DNA from: Bradyrhizobium sp. NP1
Lineage (GTDB): Bacteria > Pseudomonadota > Alphaproteobacteria > Rhizobiales > Xanthobacteraceae
Reading direction: 5' to 3'
Assembly: GCF_030378205.1 (NCBI RefSeq)
Contig: NZ_CP127385.1
Location: 2,830,001 to 2,894,000 of the forward strand
DNA: 64,000 bases
This document shows, one piece after another, positions 34,501-46,140 of this stretch (position 1 is the first letter of the stretch; each line of letters opens with the position of its first letter). The notes beneath the pieces were generated by a model. That model ran no database searches. It was not told the origin of the DNA and saw nothing but the letters and a program-made list of their open reading frames with translations. The translations under genes were made by a program, and so were the position numbers.

Positions 34501-35298
34501 TCACGGCGGCTCGATATCGCTTTTGGGGCGCCTGCCGCCGAAGACCCTCTCACCCTCGGGCGAGAGATAAGGCTTCAGCGTCTCCCAGGGGACGAAGGCC
34601 ACATATTCGCCTTCGGCGTACGGACCGACCGCGTAGGGCGGATAGTGGAAGGTGAGGCCGGAGCTCTTGCCCGCTTCGGTCGAGGGCGCCAGCGTCACAG
34701 CGCCGATCTTCAGCAGTTTCGGCTCCAGCCCCTTGTACCACTCGGCGGTCGCGGTATCCGACGCGTCGCGCTTCTTCTTCTCGAGATTGAGCGAGGCGAT
34801 CACAGCCTTCAGCATCGCCGTCATGGTCGGCCCGTTGTCGCCGGCCTCGGTGAAGAACGGACGGATGCTGATGCGCTTCTTTGCCGTCGCATCCCACAGG
34901 ATGGTGTCGACGTCGGAATTCGGATGCGCGCCGTGGGTGTCCATGTAGTCGGACCTCACCAGGCTGACATAGTGGCCGTCGACCGTCGAGCGCAGCGCAT
35001 ATTTGCGCTCGAATGACCAGCCGCCATCGCGGAACAGCTGCGGGTCCTGCTTGCGCGACGCGTTGGCTTCCGCGACGTTCTTGTCGATCCATTTCCGGCC
35101 CTCGGCGAGGCTGTCCGCCGCGAGCGCCGGATCGGCCTTGACCTTGTCGTCGAGGAAGACGCTGGCCTCGATCGCCTTGTTCTTGACGGCGGCGTCAGGT
35201 TTTGGATCGGCAGCGAATGTCGTAACCGGTAGCGCGAAGCAGGCGATGATGCCGGCAAGAGCCAGCGAGCGGACAAAAAACGACAGGCGGGCGTGCAC
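34501..35298 (-). CDS. Exported DUF3298 domain protein
   Basis: A 265-residue exported protein with an N-terminal signal peptide ending near PVTTFAA. The middle matches the DUF4163/PdaC-type N-terminal module (YALRSTVDGHYVSLVRSDYM). The C-terminus is a DUF3298 module (LTFHYPPYAVGPYAEGEYVA, then PWETLKPYLSPEG). These modules occur in RsiV-like sensors and peptidoglycan deacetylases, where they bind ligands. Here the protein is free in the periplasm. I prefer the GTG at 35296-35298 because AGGA precedes it; an ATG at 35326-35328 adds ten residues. It follows the large mutase subunit gene by 41 bases and may share its transcript. Confidence 0.8.
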   Translation of the reverse strand: MHARLSFFVRSLALAGIIACFALPVTTFAADPKPDAAVKNKAIEASVFLDDKVKADPALAADSLAEGRKWIDKNVAEANASRKQDPQLFRDGGWSFERKYALRSTVDGHYVSLVRSDYMDTHGAHPNSDVDTILWDATAKKRISIRPFFTEAGDNGPTMTAMLKAVIASLNLEKKKRDASDTATAEWYKGLEPKLLKIGAVTLAPSTEAGKSSGLTFHYPPYAVGPYAEGEYVAFVPWETLKPYLSPEGERVFGGRRPKSDIEPP

Positions 35299-35339
35299 GA
35301 GAGATCCTAAGCGGCAAGAGACTCGCAAGCGGGGCGGCG

Positions 35340-37492
<2,153 letters not shown>

Positions 37493-37496
<4 letters not shown>

Positions 37497-37696
37497 TCCT
37501 TCGTTTCCTCAAACCTGCGATTCCGTTCAATCAACCTTTGCAGGCTCTTCTGGTAGACGGGATCGTCTCGACGACTTTGAAGGCTCTTCTTGTAGACGGG
37601 GACGCCCAGACGGCTCTTCGGGGCGCCACGAGCCCACCAGGACGTGACTATCAGAATATCGATCAGAACTCCGAGTAAGGCCTGAAACATGGTCAC
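37493..37696 (-). CDS. Small hypothetical membrane protein with an internal duplication
   Basis: A 67-residue ORF between the GFA gene and mutB, not recognised. Residues 3-22 ([20 protein letters not shown]) form one hydrophobic helix and the rest is basic. The segment [13 protein letters not shown] and PVYQKSLQR is a duplicated unit, visible in DNA as two 26-base copies 39 bases apart (37536-37561 and 37575-37600, two mismatches). Codon use (TTA, ATA, AGG, AGT) is unlike its GC-rich neighbours and no strong ribosome site is seen. Its ATGA overlap with the mutB start suggests that translating it feeds the mutase. It may be a young or leader-type gene. Confidence 0.55.
37536..37600. repeat. 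Tandem duplication inside the small ORF before mutB
   Basis: The 26-base sequence CTTTGCAGGCTCTTCTGGTA onward (37536-37561) recurs at 37575-37600 with two substitutions, at a period of 39 bases (13 codons), so the duplication preserves the reading frame of the 67-residue ORF. Confidence 0.8.
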
Positions 37697-37741
37697 ATTC
37701 TAGCACGCCTGAAACCTGGGATAAGCCGACCGAAACGCTCG

Positions 37742-38221
37742 TTAATCATGATCCGGATGCTGGTGGCTGACGATGGTTGCCATCTTTTCCGGGCCGTAAT
37801 TCTGCACCGTGGTCTGGCTCGGTAAATTGGCGATCCCGACCACCCAGCCGAGCCGCGACTCCGTGCCATACTGCCTGGTCGGCACCACGTGGTCCGGCCG
37901 GTCGAAGGCGCCGGTCATGATCTCGATCCGCTCACCGTCGATGCGGCGGAAGCTCAACGGCGTGCCGCAGGCGGCGCAGAAGTCGCGCTCGGCAAAAGAG
38001 GAGGAGCGGAACGCGGCCGGCGTGCCCTTGGTCCAGGCAAAATGGTCCTTGTCGATGTCGGCAAAGGAGGCGAACGGCGCACCTGACGCCTTCTGGCACA
38101 TCCGGCAATGGCAGATACCGATCTTGTCCGGCGGCGCCGTCACCGCAAAGCGGATCGCGCCGCACTGGCAGCCGCCGGTCAGGACGGGTTTGCTGTCCGA
38201 TGTCTTGGTGTCAGCCGTCAT
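37742..38221 (-). CDS. GFA family zinc protein (glutathione-dependent formaldehyde-activating enzyme-like)
   Basis: A 159-residue Mss4-like zinc-binding protein. The cysteine ligands are in GGCQCGAIRF (15-25), CHCRMCQKASG (37-47) and FCAACGTPL near residue 81-89, the standard GFA pattern. Some members add glutathione to formaldehyde, but most are uncharacterised. Its start overlaps the mutA stop by four bases (ATGA, 38218-38221) and the next gene follows after 45 bases, so it is built into the mutase operon. A role in handling a reactive by-product of propionate metabolism would be speculation. Confidence 0.9.
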   Translation of the reverse strand: MTADTKTSDSKPVLTGGCQCGAIRFAVTAPPDKIGICHCRMCQKASGAPFASFADIDKDHFAWTKGTPAAFRSSSFAERDFCAACGTPLSFRRIDGERIEIMTGAFDRPDHVVPTRQYGTESRLGWVVGIANLPSQTTVQNYGPEKMATIVSHQHPDHD

Positions 38222-40086
38222 GTGCCTTCCATCCGGTGATAGGCATCATCGAGCGCGGCCAGCGCATCGCAGCCGGCAAAGATGAACGCGGCGATCCCGG
38301 CCGAGCGGAACGAGGCTTCCATGTCGCCGGGCCGGCCTGCCAGATAGATATGCCTTGCGCCGGCGTCCTGAAGGGCCTTTGCAGCGGCCGCGGCGTGGGC
38401 GGCATAGACGGCATCGGAAGAGCAGAGGCAGGCGAACGCCGCGCCCGACGCCTTGAAGGCTGAGGCCAGCGTGGCCGGATCGGTGGAACCCGCGCCTTCG
38501 ACGGCCTCGATGCCGCCGGCTTCAAAGAAGCTGCGGGCAAAGGTCGCACGCGCGGTGAAATCGGAAGGCCGGCCGAGGGTGGCGAGGAACACCTTGGGCC
38601 GCGCGCCCTTGCCCTTGAGCATCTCGTCGGCGCGGTCGCGCAGGCGTTCGAACGGCTCGGCGAGCCGCAGCGGGGCCAGCGCCTCGAAGCTGAATTTGGC
38701 TTCGCCATAGGGCGGCAGCGTGACGGGCCTCGCTTCGAGCACCGCAACCTGGGCTTCCCCGAGGTTTGGAAATTCGCTGGCGCCGGTCAGTATGTCGCGG
38801 CGTCTGGCGATATTGGCTGCGCGTGCCTCACGCGTCGCGGCGACCTTGCGCTGGATCAGGTTCTGCTCAAGCGCGGCAAACAGCCCGCCGGCCTTTTCCG
38901 TCTCCTGGAACAATGTCCAGGCGGCCTCGCAAAGCTTCGTCGTCAGCGCCTCGATGCCGCCGGAGCCTGCGGCAGGATCCGCCACTTTCTCGATGTTGGA
39001 TTCTTCGAGCAGGATGAGCTGGGTGTTACGCGCCATCCGCCGTGCAAAGCCGTCCGGCAACCCGAGCGCCAGCGTGTGCGGCAGCACGGTGATCGCATTG
39101 GCGCCGCCGATCGCGGCAGAGAATGTTGCGATCGTCGCGCGCAGCATGTTCACATAGACATCGCGCTGCGTGAGCATGCGCCAGGCGCTGTCGGCGGCGA
39201 CGAACAGCGGCTTCGGCTGCAGGCCCGAGGCCTGCTCGATCCGCGCCCACAGTCGACGAATGCCGCGCAATTTCGCAATCGTCAGGAACTCGTCGGCATC
39301 GGCGGCAAGGCGCGCATAGACCATTCCCTGCGTCTGCTCGAGCGGAACGCCCGCCTGCTCGAGCGCGCGCAGATAGGCCACGCCACTTGCCAGCACGAAG
39401 GCGAGTTCCTGCGCTTCCGATCCGCCGGCGTCATGGATCACGCGTCCGTCGGCAGCCGCGAACGGGCCCTTGAACCCCGCATCAGTGAGGCCTTTCACCG
39501 CGCCGGCCAGCGCCGGGACGATCTCGGGCCAGGCATAGGGGCTCGATCCCCAGGCGGCACAGGCGCCGAGCGGATCGAGGCCGAAGCGGATGTTGCAGGC
39601 TGTCGGATCGATGCCGCGGCGTTTGACATATTCCGCGATGTGGATCGCGGCCATCCGCGACTGCGGGCCAATCTCGAGCTCGATCGCAATCCCGGCATCG
39701 AGCAGTACGCCGTCGAGCACCTTGCCGATCGCTTCAGGCGTAGGTTCCAGCCCGAAGCCGCGGGCCGCATTGGCGCCCGCAAACACCAGCGAAAGCCCGG
39801 TCGCACCGCCTTCGAGGTCGTGCAGCGCCTGGCTGTTGGCTATTGCCGGATCGGGATGGTCGACCCGCTGCACGATCTGCCACGGCGCGGCCGCAGGCCG
39901 CCCGGCGATGGCGGCAGCCCCTGCGGCGCGGCGGTAGATCGGCTGGATTGCGATCCCGTCGTAGCTCTTGCCGACCAGCTTCTCGAACGGCGCGCCCTTC
40001 AGCACGCCATCGACCAGCTTGCGCCAGTCCGCTTCGCTTGCCAGTGCAAAATCGGCTGCCAGCGGCAGGTCGTCTGGTGTCGTCAT
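38218..40086 (-). CDS. mutA: Methylmalonyl-CoA mutase, small subunit
   Basis: A 622-residue partner of MutB that stabilises the catalytic subunit. It has the same barrel plus Rossmann-like layout, for example SYDGIAIQPIYRR, AIGGANAITVLPHTLALGLP and RMARNTQLILLEESNIEKVADPAAGSGG in pieces. It lacks the DxHxxG cobalamin motif in the C-terminal domain (TLGRPSDFTAR there instead), as expected for the non-catalytic subunit. The start is the ATG at 40084-40086; the frame continues 12 codons upstream. It is the first gene of the leftward unit mutA, GFA, small ORF, mutB. Confidence 0.94.
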   Translation of the reverse strand: MTTPDDLPLAADFALASEADWRKLVDGVLKGAPFEKLVGKSYDGIAIQPIYRRAAGAAAIAGRPAAAPWQIVQRVDHPDPAIANSQALHDLEGGATGLSLVFAGANAARGFGLEPTPEAIGKVLDGVLLDAGIAIELEIGPQSRMAAIHIAEYVKRRGIDPTACNIRFGLDPLGACAAWGSSPYAWPEIVPALAGAVKGLTDAGFKGPFAAADGRVIHDAGGSEAQELAFVLASGVAYLRALEQAGVPLEQTQGMVYARLAADADEFLTIAKLRGIRRLWARIEQASGLQPKPLFVAADSAWRMLTQRDVYVNMLRATIATFSAAIGGANAITVLPHTLALGLPDGFARRMARNTQLILLEESNIEKVADPAAGSGGIEALTTKLCEAAWTLFQETEKAGGLFAALEQNLIQRKVAATREARAANIARRRDILTGASEFPNLGEAQVAVLEARPVTLPPYGEAKFSFEALAPLRLAEPFERLRDRADEMLKGKGARPKVFLATLGRPSDFTARATFARSFFEAGGIEAVEGAGSTDPATLASAFKASGAAFACLCSSDAVYAAHAAAAAKALQDAGARHIYLAGRPGDMEASFRSAGIAAFIFAGCDALAALDDAYHRMEGT

Positions 40087-40160
40087 CGAAAGGCTCTTTC
40101 CATCATGGGCGGAAATTGCCACGCTCCGGCGGCCAAGCCAAACGGTGTTTGCGACAGATC

Positions 40161-40658
40161 CTACCGCGAACCCACATCCGGCAACCGCTCGATGCCCTCG
40201 GTCGATACCGCCCCCAGCGCCGCGCGGACGGTCCGTCCCGCAATGACACGGTCGGGGGCGATCTCGGCGAGCGGCACCAGGACGAAGGCACGCTCGAACA
40301 GGCGCGGGTGAGGCAAGGTCAATTCCGCGGTGCGGATCGTGGCGTCGTCATAGGCGATCAGGTCGAGGTCAAGGGTGCGCGGGCCCCAGCGCTCCTCCCT
40401 GGCCCGGTCACGTCCGAACCTGTTCTCGATCCTTTGCAGCGTGAACAGCAGCGCGTTCGGATCGAGGCTGGTTTCGATCTCGACGCAGGCGTTGACGAAG
40501 CGCGCCTGCTGCTCGTTGCCCCAGGGCGGAGTGGCATAGTCGGACGAGCGCGCCACAAGCTCGGCCTGCGCCATCCCGCAGATGTGGGCGATCGCCTTGT
40601 TGAAGGTCGCGCGCACGTCGCCGACATTGCCGCCCAGCGCGATCAGCGCGCTAGTCAT
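40161..40658 (-). CDS. folK: FolK, 6-hydroxymethyl-7,8-dihydropterin pyrophosphokinase
   Basis: A 165-residue kinase that activates the pterin for folate synthesis using ATP. Visible motifs are IALGGNVGD at the start, GPRTLDLDLIAYD with the magnesium aspartates, and LPHPRLFERAFVLVPL. The start at 40656-40658 overlaps the folB stop by eight bases. It is last in the folP-folB-folK unit, giving consecutive pathway steps from one transcript. Confidence 0.96.
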   Translation of the reverse strand: MTSALIALGGNVGDVRATFNKAIAHICGMAQAELVARSSDYATPPWGNEQQARFVNACVEIETSLDPNALLFTLQRIENRFGRDRAREERWGPRTLDLDLIAYDDATIRTAELTLPHPRLFERAFVLVPLAEIAPDRVIAGRTVRAALGAVSTEGIERLPDVGSR

Positions 40659-41028
40659 GGTTCGGATGCCGGTTGCGGGTGAGCACCACGCCGACATCCT
40701 CGAAGATCGCGTCGATCGGCGCGTGCGGCTTGTGCACGGTGACCTTGACGGCGCGGATGCGCGGGAAGGCGGCGAGGATCGCATCCGCCACCGCCCCGGC
40801 GGCCCGCTCCAGGAGCTTGTAGTTGGTGTCCTTGAACGCCGCCGTCGCGGTCGCCACCACGTTGGAATAGGACACGGTGTCGGCGAGCCGATCGGTATGC
40901 GCGGATTCAGAAAGATCCGTGAACAGCTCGATGTCGATCACGAAGCGCTGCCCGACCTCGGTCTCGTGCTTCATCACGCCGTGGCGGGCATGGACGACGA
41001 GGCCGTTGATGAAGATCGTATCGGTCAT
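40651..41028 (-). CDS. folB: FolB, dihydroneopterin aldolase
   Basis: A 125-residue enzyme that converts dihydroneopterin to 6-hydroxymethyl-dihydropterin. Recognisable elements are HARHGVMKHETEVGQRF with the conserved Glu, and VTVHKPHAPI with the catalytic Lys. Family length is exact. It overlaps folP by four bases (ATGA at 41025-41028) and folK by eight, so translation of the three is tightly coupled. Confidence 0.96.
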   Translation of the reverse strand: MTDTIFINGLVVHARHGVMKHETEVGQRFVIDIELFTDLSESAHTDRLADTVSYSNVVATATAAFKDTNYKLLERAAGAVADAILAAFPRIRAVKVTVHKPHAPIDAIFEDVGVVLTRNRHPNHD

Positions 41029-41885
41029 GCTTTATCCTCAATGGCGGCGGCGACCCGCAATGCCTGCACGGTTTCTGCCACGTCATGGGTCCGGATGATG
41101 TCCGCGCCATTCTGTGCTGCGATCAGATGCGCGGCTATCGAACCGCCGAGCCGCTCGCCAGGTTCGGACGGTACGACGGAGGCGATGAAACGCTTGCGCG
41201 AGGCGCCGACCAGGAGCGGCAGGCCGAAGGCCTTCAGCTCCGCAAGCCGTGCCAGCGCCATCATGCTCTGCTCGGCCGTCTTGCCGAAGCCGATGCCGGG
41301 ATCGAGCACGATATTTTCGGCGGGAATGCCGGCGCGCGCTGCGATGTCGAGCGAGCGGGCGAAGTAGTCCGCGATGTCCCGCATGATATCAATCGCGGGA
41401 TCGGCGCGGTCGCGGTTGTGCATGACGATGATGGGCACGTTGCGCGCTGCGACCAGCGCCGCCATGGCACCATCGCGCTGCAGACCCCAGACGTCGTTGG
41501 CGACGACGGCGCCGGCGTCGAGCGCGAAGGCTGTGACCTCGGCCTTCATGCTGTCGATCGAGACGGGCACGCCAAGTGCAATCACCTGTGCGAGGACCGG
41601 CCGCAACCGCTCCATCTCCTGTTCGGCGGATACCGCCTGTGCGCCGCCATAGGGGCGGGTGGATTCCGCGCCGATGTCGATGAGGTCGGCGCCCTCGGCG
41701 ATCATCCGCTCCGCCTGCGCCAGTGCCAGGGAGGGATCGAGGAAGGCGCCGCCGTCGGAGAACGAGTCCGGCGTGATATTCAGGACGCCCATGACGGCAG
41801 GACAGGGCCGCGCCTTCAGCGCCCGCAGTATTGGATGGGCCGCCGCGCCGGCTGAACGCGAAGGGTTTTTCGAGGTCGCGACCAT
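41025..41885 (-). CDS. folP: FolP, dihydropteroate synthase
   Basis: A 286-residue TIM-barrel enzyme condensing the activated pterin with p-aminobenzoate; it is the sulfonamide target. Motifs: MGVLNITPDSFSDGG, DIGAESTRPYG, VANDVWGLQ, and near the C-terminus GASRKRFIASV and RTHDV. It is the first gene of the leftward folate unit. A short N-terminal extension (about 20 residues, MVATSKNPSRS) precedes the barrel. Confidence 0.96.
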   Translation of the reverse strand: MVATSKNPSRSAGAAAHPILRALKARPCPAVMGVLNITPDSFSDGGAFLDPSLALAQAERMIAEGADLIDIGAESTRPYGGAQAVSAEQEMERLRPVLAQVIALGVPVSIDSMKAEVTAFALDAGAVVANDVWGLQRDGAMAALVAARNVPIIVMHNRDRADPAIDIMRDIADYFARSLDIAARAGIPAENIVLDPGIGFGKTAEQSMMALARLAELKAFGLPLLVGASRKRFIASVVPSEPGERLGGSIAAHLIAAQNGADIIRTHDVAETVQALRVAAAIEDKA

Positions 41886-42022
41886 GCGGTCGCTTTGCGC
41901 GGTCCGTGCCGCGGAGTCAAGACGTGGAAGGCGGCTGGTCGGCTGCCGCGAGGGCGGAGGTGATATCGGCGTATTGCCTGAAGGCAGTGTCTACGATGGA
42001 AAAGTAATATCCAGGATAATGT

Positions 42023-42430
42023 CTAGTACGAGATTTTCGGCTGCAGCTTGCGGGCGTGCTCGACGAGCTGCTGGACCGACTTCTCCGAGGGCAACACGCG
42101 GACCAGCCTTCGCTTGGTGTTGATCTCCTTCATGTTGTGCGCAAGCCGCGCCGGATTGCGCATGGCCAGCTCGCGCACCGTGGCGACGCCTGCGGCGCGC
42201 ACCAGCCCGACCTTGGCCCTGCCCATGCCGGGAATGCGCATGTAGTCGGACACGTTCGCCCATTCCAGAAGCTGCTGTTCGCTGATCCCGGTCTTGGCCG
42301 CCAGCATCTTGCGTCCCTTGACGGTGCGCGCCGCTTCGAGGAGCGCTTCCGTCGTGCGAATGCCGAGCGATTTCAGTTTGGAGGCGGAATAGGCCGACAG
42401 GCCTTCGATCTCGGAAAGAGGATATGTCAT
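42023..42430 (-). CDS. DUF4332 helix-hairpin-helix protein
   Basis: A 135-residue protein with tandem helix-hairpin-helix-like units of the DUF4332 type. The first is IEGLSAYSASKLKSLGIRTT and the second MRIPGMGRAKVGLVRAAGVA. Such modules resemble DNA-binding hairpins, but the family has no known activity. No signal peptide. It lies 23 bases downstream of another small helical protein gene on the same strand, probably one transcript. Confidence 0.85.
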   Translation of the reverse strand: MTYPLSEIEGLSAYSASKLKSLGIRTTEALLEAARTVKGRKMLAAKTGISEQQLLEWANVSDYMRIPGMGRAKVGLVRAAGVATVRELAMRNPARLAHNMKEINTKRRLVRVLPSEKSVQQLVEHARKLQPKISY

Positions 42431-42453
42431 GGTGCTCGATAAAAAAAGGTGCT

Positions 42454-42819
42454 TCAGGCGAACTGGCGGAGGCCCGGTGTCCTCGCGATGATCTCGCCCA
42501 TCTGATCGGCCCCGATTTTGTCGCGGCCGAAGGTGAAAAGTTCGCGGGCGAGGGACCGGATTTCGGTCACGCCCAATCCAAGCGCCATCAGCCTGGTGCC
42601 GACGGCCATCAGGCCGCCGCCCATCAGCTTCAGGAGCCCGCTGTTGTCTTGAGATGTCCTGATCGCCGCTTCCGCGCCCGGAATCGTGTTGATCAAAGCC
42701 TGGACCTGGTTGGCAGGGCCTTCGCTGCGGAGGAAATCCAGGATCACGCCGATGGATTTTTCAGCGACAACGTCATCGATGCTGACCGTGGCGGCCAGCC
42801 GTCCAATCAGTTCGTCCAT
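42454..42819 (-). CDS. Small helical conserved protein (DUF2267/DUF2780-like)
   Basis: A 121-residue helical protein: MDELIGRLAATVSIDDVVAE, then IGVILDFLRSEGPANQVQAL, and a Gly-rich middle (LMGGGLMAVGTRLMALGLG) that could touch a membrane. It ends with a compact helix pair (RTPGLRQFA). It is similar in pattern to the DUF2267/DUF2780 proteins of Rhizobiales, but the family name is uncertain. The start is the ATG at 42817-42819; five more codons are open upstream. Paired with the downstream DUF4332 gene. Confidence 0.7.
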   Translation of the reverse strand: MDELIGRLAATVSIDDVVAEKSIGVILDFLRSEGPANQVQALINTIPGAEAAIRTSQDNSGLLKLMGGGLMAVGTRLMALGLGVTEIRSLARELFTFGRDKIGADQMGEIIARTPGLRQFA

Positions 42820-43158
42820 ATTGCCCCGCCTCACCCGGTTTTATATGCCGGACCCTTCCTTATGAATTTCATCTTGAGCTTCCACGCCATGAAATACAAG
42901 CGACCAGCGTCCGGGTGACACGATTCCGCTTCAATCGCGCGCCGAGTGTTGCAGCATTGCAAGAGCGAAGATGGTTTCAGCGAAAAAATGTCGCGTTGCG
43001 AACGATCGTTCCGTCTTTCGAAACCGCAAAGGCACCATCTCACCGCGATCAGGCGGGCTTGAAACGGGATCTGAGCGGTTTTAATCGACCTCGAACATGC
43101 GATATGATCGCTTTCCCGGTGCTTTCATGCCCGGACGCGTGCGACAAGGCAGACGACG
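42820..43158. other. Divergent intergenic region, promoters expected
   Basis: About 340 bases between the leftward small helical gene and the rightward HerA-like gene. A perfect 12-base palindrome GAACGATCGTTC lies at 43000-43011. It resembles a Gram-positive rather than an alphaproteobacterial LexA box and may be chance. No ORF, terminator or known repeat was recognised. Confidence 0.35.
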
Positions 43159-44775
43159 ATGGCGACAACAGATAATCCTCCAGCCGACACCAGCGAGAAG
43201 ATCTTCGTCGGCAAGGGCGAACAGCCGGCATGGCTGACGCTTGCGCTCGCCAATCGGCACGGCCTCGTCACGGGCGCGACGGGAACCGGCAAGACCGTGT
43301 CGTTGCAGGTGATGGCCGAAGGTTTTGCGCGCGCCGGGGTCCCGGTTTTCGCAGCCGACATCAAGGGCGATCTCTCGGGGATCGCGGAGGTAGGCGAGGC
43401 CAAGGACTTCATCGTCAAGCGCGCGGCCGAAATGGGCCTCAATTTCCAGCCCGACCAGTTCTCGACGGTGTTCTGGGATGTGTTCGGCGAGCAGGGCCAT
43501 CCGGTTCGTGCCACCGTCACCGAAATGGGACCGCTGCTCCTGTCGCGGATGCTCGATCTCAACGACGTGCAGGAAGGCGTGCTCAATGTCGCGTTCCGCG
43601 TCGCCGACGAAAACGGGCTTGCGCTGATCGACATGAAGGACCTGCGCGCGCTGCTCGATGCGATCGTGCCGGATTCCGGCAAGAAAGGCGCCGACGGTGA
43701 CGACGATCCGCTGGCGCCGATCCGCAAGGCGGCGCAGTCGTTCGGCAACGTCACCAAGGCGACCGTCGGCACCATCCAGCGCCAGCTTCTGGTGCTGGAA
43801 AACCAGGGCGGCGGCAAGTTTTTCGGTGAGCCGGCGCTGTCGCTGAAGGACTTCATGCGCACCGACCGCGACGGCCGCGGCATGGTCAATATCCTGGTTG
43901 CCGACAAGCTGATGCAGAGCCCGCGGCTCTATGCGACCTTCCTGCTGTGGATGCTGTCCGAGCTGTTCGAGGAGCTGCCGGAGGCCGGCGACCTGCCGAA
44001 GCCGAAGCTCGTGTTCTTCTTCGACGAGGCGCATCTGTTGTTCAACGACGCGCCGAAGGCGCTGATGGACAAGATCGAGCAGGTGGTGCGGCTGATCCGC
44101 TCCAAGGCGGTCGGCGTCTATTTCGTGACGCAAAATCCGATCGACGTGCCCGATCGTGTGCTCGGCCAGCTCGGTAACCGCGTCCAGCACGCGCTGCGCG
44201 CTTTCACCCCGCGCGACCAGAAGGCGGTGGCGGCGGCGGCGCAGACCTTCCGGCCCAATCCGAAGCTCGATACCGCGAAAGCGATCATGGAGCTGGGCAA
44301 GGGCGAAGCGCTGGTGTCGTTCCTCGAAGGCAATGGCACGCCCGCCATGGTCGAGCGCGTCATGATCCGGCCGCCATCGGCGCGGATCGGACCGGTCACG
44401 CCGGAGGAGCGCAAGGCGATCATGGATGCGAGCCCCTTCAAGGGCAAATACGACACCGCCATCGATTCAGAATCCGCCTATGAGATTCTGCAGAAGCGGA
44501 TCGCCGGCACCGCCGCGCCCGCCGACGGCTCGGCGGGCGAGGGCGGTATCCTCGGGCATCTCGGCGCCATCGTCGCGACCATCTTCGGCACCAATACCGG
44601 CCGCCGCCGGCTGTCGACCGGGCAGTTGATTGCGCGAAACGTCACGCGTTCGGTCACCAACAAGGTGGTCGGCGGGGTGGTTGCCGACGTCGGCAAGTCG
44701 GTCGGCGGATCGGTCGGCGGCTCCATCGGCCGTGCGCTGGTGCGCGGCGCGCTCGGCGGCCTGCTGCGCCGCTAA
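43159..44775 (+). CDS. HerA-like ATPase (DUF853, YjgR type)
   Basis: A 538-residue ATPase of the HerA/FtsK superfamily. Walker A is [10 protein letters not shown] at about residues 38-47, Walker B is [12 protein letters not shown] near 290, and a later segment is [19 protein letters not shown]. The C-terminus is Gly/Val-rich ([20 protein letters not shown]) and ends with a basic tail, as in YjgR. HerA ATPases pump DNA or proteins, but the YjgR branch is not characterised. No NurA-like nuclease gene is adjacent, so a defence or repair role is not indicated. It is followed by a glycosyltransferase gene after 27 bases. Confidence 0.9.
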   Translation: MATTDNPPADTSEKIFVGKGEQPAWLTLALANRHGLVTGATGTGKTVSLQVMAEGFARAGVPVFAADIKGDLSGIAEVGEAKDFIVKRAAEMGLNFQPDQFSTVFWDVFGEQGHPVRATVTEMGPLLLSRMLDLNDVQEGVLNVAFRVADENGLALIDMKDLRALLDAIVPDSGKKGADGDDDPLAPIRKAAQSFGNVTKATVGTIQRQLLVLENQGGGKFFGEPALSLKDFMRTDRDGRGMVNILVADKLMQSPRLYATFLLWMLSELFEELPEAGDLPKPKLVFFFDEAHLLFNDAPKALMDKIEQVVRLIRSKAVGVYFVTQNPIDVPDRVLGQLGNRVQHALRAFTPRDQKAVAAAAQTFRPNPKLDTAKAIMELGKGEALVSFLEGNGTPAMVERVMIRPPSARIGPVTPEERKAIMDASPFKGKYDTAIDSESAYEILQKRIAGTAAPADGSAGEGGILGHLGAIVATIFGTNTGRRRLSTGQLIARNVTRSVTNKVVGGVVADVGKSVGGSVGGSIGRALVRGALGGLLRR

Positions 44776-44802
44776 ATCCCTTCGCTTTTGGAAAGACCGA
44801 GC

Positions 44803-46128
44803 GTGCTGAGATTCCCATCGTTGCGAGCGCCGCTCGACGTCCTGTTCATCATCTGCTGCGTCGTGCTGACGCTCGATGTGCTGGGGCCGGAGATCTGGGG
44901 CCACGGCAAGACCAAGGACTATCCGCTGTGGTACTGGGCCGGCCAGCAGGTGCTGCAGGGCAAGGACCTCTATCCGCACAATATCGGCGGCTACTTCGAT
45001 TTCCTCTATCCGCCGCTGCCGGCTGTCATGCTTGCTTTGCCGAGCTGGTTCGGCAAGATCGTTCTCTATACCTGCCTGTCGCTGGTGAACATCATCGCCT
45101 GGTGGATGACGGGCCAGCTCTCCAACGCGATGACCGGGTCCGGCCGGACCCCGGGGCCGTGGCTGTTCGCGCTGCCGGCCTTTGTCACCGTCACCTTCGT
45201 GTTCGACATGTTCGATCTCGGGCAGCCGAACCTCGTGCTGCTCGCGCTGATGCTGTACGGGTTCTGGCTCATGCAGCACAAGCGGCCGTGGTTCGCAGGG
45301 CTGATGTTCGCGCTGGCGACCGCGATCAAGGTGTTTCCGGTCGCGGTGCTGCCGTATCTCGCCTGGCGTCGGCAATGGGCGGCTCTGGCAAGCATGGTAC
45401 TGTTCACGGCCCTGCTGCTGTTCGTCGTGCCGGGGCCATTTCGCGGCTTCGAGCGCAACGCTGCCGAGCTCAAGACCTGGTATCAGGGCATGGTCGCATC
45501 GAGCTCGGAGAAGGGGTTCGGTCAGCGCGCCGAACAGAACTGGTCCTGGGTCAACCAGTCGATCATCGCGGTGACGCATCGGCTGACGCGGCCGATCAAC
45601 TATAACCAGGAAGACCCGGCCAAACCCGCGCGCACCATGAACGTGGTCGATCTCGATTACCAGACCGCGAACCTCGTGGTGCTTGTGATCTCGCTCCTGC
45701 TCGGGCTTGGCTTCCTTGCGGTGATGCCGCGCGCCTCGCAACGCACCGTGCGCTCCGACGCCGAGGAACTCGGCATCCTGTTCTGCCTGATGACGGTGGC
45801 CTCGCCACTGGCGCGCCAATACTACTTCATGTGGCTGTTCTTTCCGGTCACCGTCCTGATCCACCGCGCCGCCTTCGATCCGCGCGAGAAGGTGCGAGCC
45901 TGGACCTGGGCGATCCTCGCGGCCGCGGGCGTTCTGGTGGCCCTGTCGCTGCCGCTGTTTCCGCACGACATCCAGGCCTACGGCAACAACCTTGCCGCCA
46001 CCGCCCTGCTCGCCGGCGGGCTGGTCTGGCACATCCTGCATCCGCCGGCCGCTGGCCCGGATGCCGCGGCGGCGCTACAAGATAGGCCAGCATCCCGCGA
46101 CCACGCAGAAAAAAGTCCCTCCGGCTAA
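44803..46128 (+). CDS. Integral membrane glycosyltransferase, GT87 (DUF2029) family
   Basis: A 441-residue polytopic protein with about ten membrane helices. The DUF2029/GT87 features are visible: an acidic residue in the first periplasmic loop (TKDYPLWYWAGQQVLQGKDLY) and FLYPPLPAVMLALPSW, DLGQPNLVLLALML and ATAIKVFPVAVLPYL. GT-C enzymes of this family use polyprenyl-phosphate sugars on the outer face of the membrane. The acceptor is unknown. The start is probably the GTG at 44803, which has GGAAAG upstream; a TTG at 44788 is the alternative. Confidence 0.88.
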   Translation: MLRFPSLRAPLDVLFIICCVVLTLDVLGPEIWGHGKTKDYPLWYWAGQQVLQGKDLYPHNIGGYFDFLYPPLPAVMLALPSWFGKIVLYTCLSLVNIIAWWMTGQLSNAMTGSGRTPGPWLFALPAFVTVTFVFDMFDLGQPNLVLLALMLYGFWLMQHKRPWFAGLMFALATAIKVFPVAVLPYLAWRRQWAALASMVLFTALLLFVVPGPFRGFERNAAELKTWYQGMVASSSEKGFGQRAEQNWSWVNQSIIAVTHRLTRPINYNQEDPAKPARTMNVVDLDYQTANLVVLVISLLLGLGFLAVMPRASQRTVRSDAEELGILFCLMTVASPLARQYYFMWLFFPVTVLIHRAAFDPREKVRAWTWAILAAAGVLVALSLPLFPHDIQAYGNNLAATALLAGGLVWHILHPPAAGPDAAAALQDRPASRDHAEKSPSG

Positions 46129-46140
46129 GGAAGCCCCGAC

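Noticed and set aside
43000..43011. GAACGATCGTTC palindrome as a LexA site
   Set aside because: Alphaproteobacterial LexA uses direct repeats (GTTC-N7-GTTC); a GAAC-N4-GTTC palindrome fits Gram-positive LexA, and the flanking genes are not SOS genes.
42915..43175. Small plus-strand ORF before the HerA-like gene
   Set aside because: No ribosome site, no recognisable protein pattern, and it runs into the start of the next gene in another frame.
43159..44775. HerA-like ATPase as part of a phage-defence system
   Set aside because: No nuclease, SIR2, NurA or other defence partner lies next to it, and its sequence fits the housekeeping-like YjgR branch.
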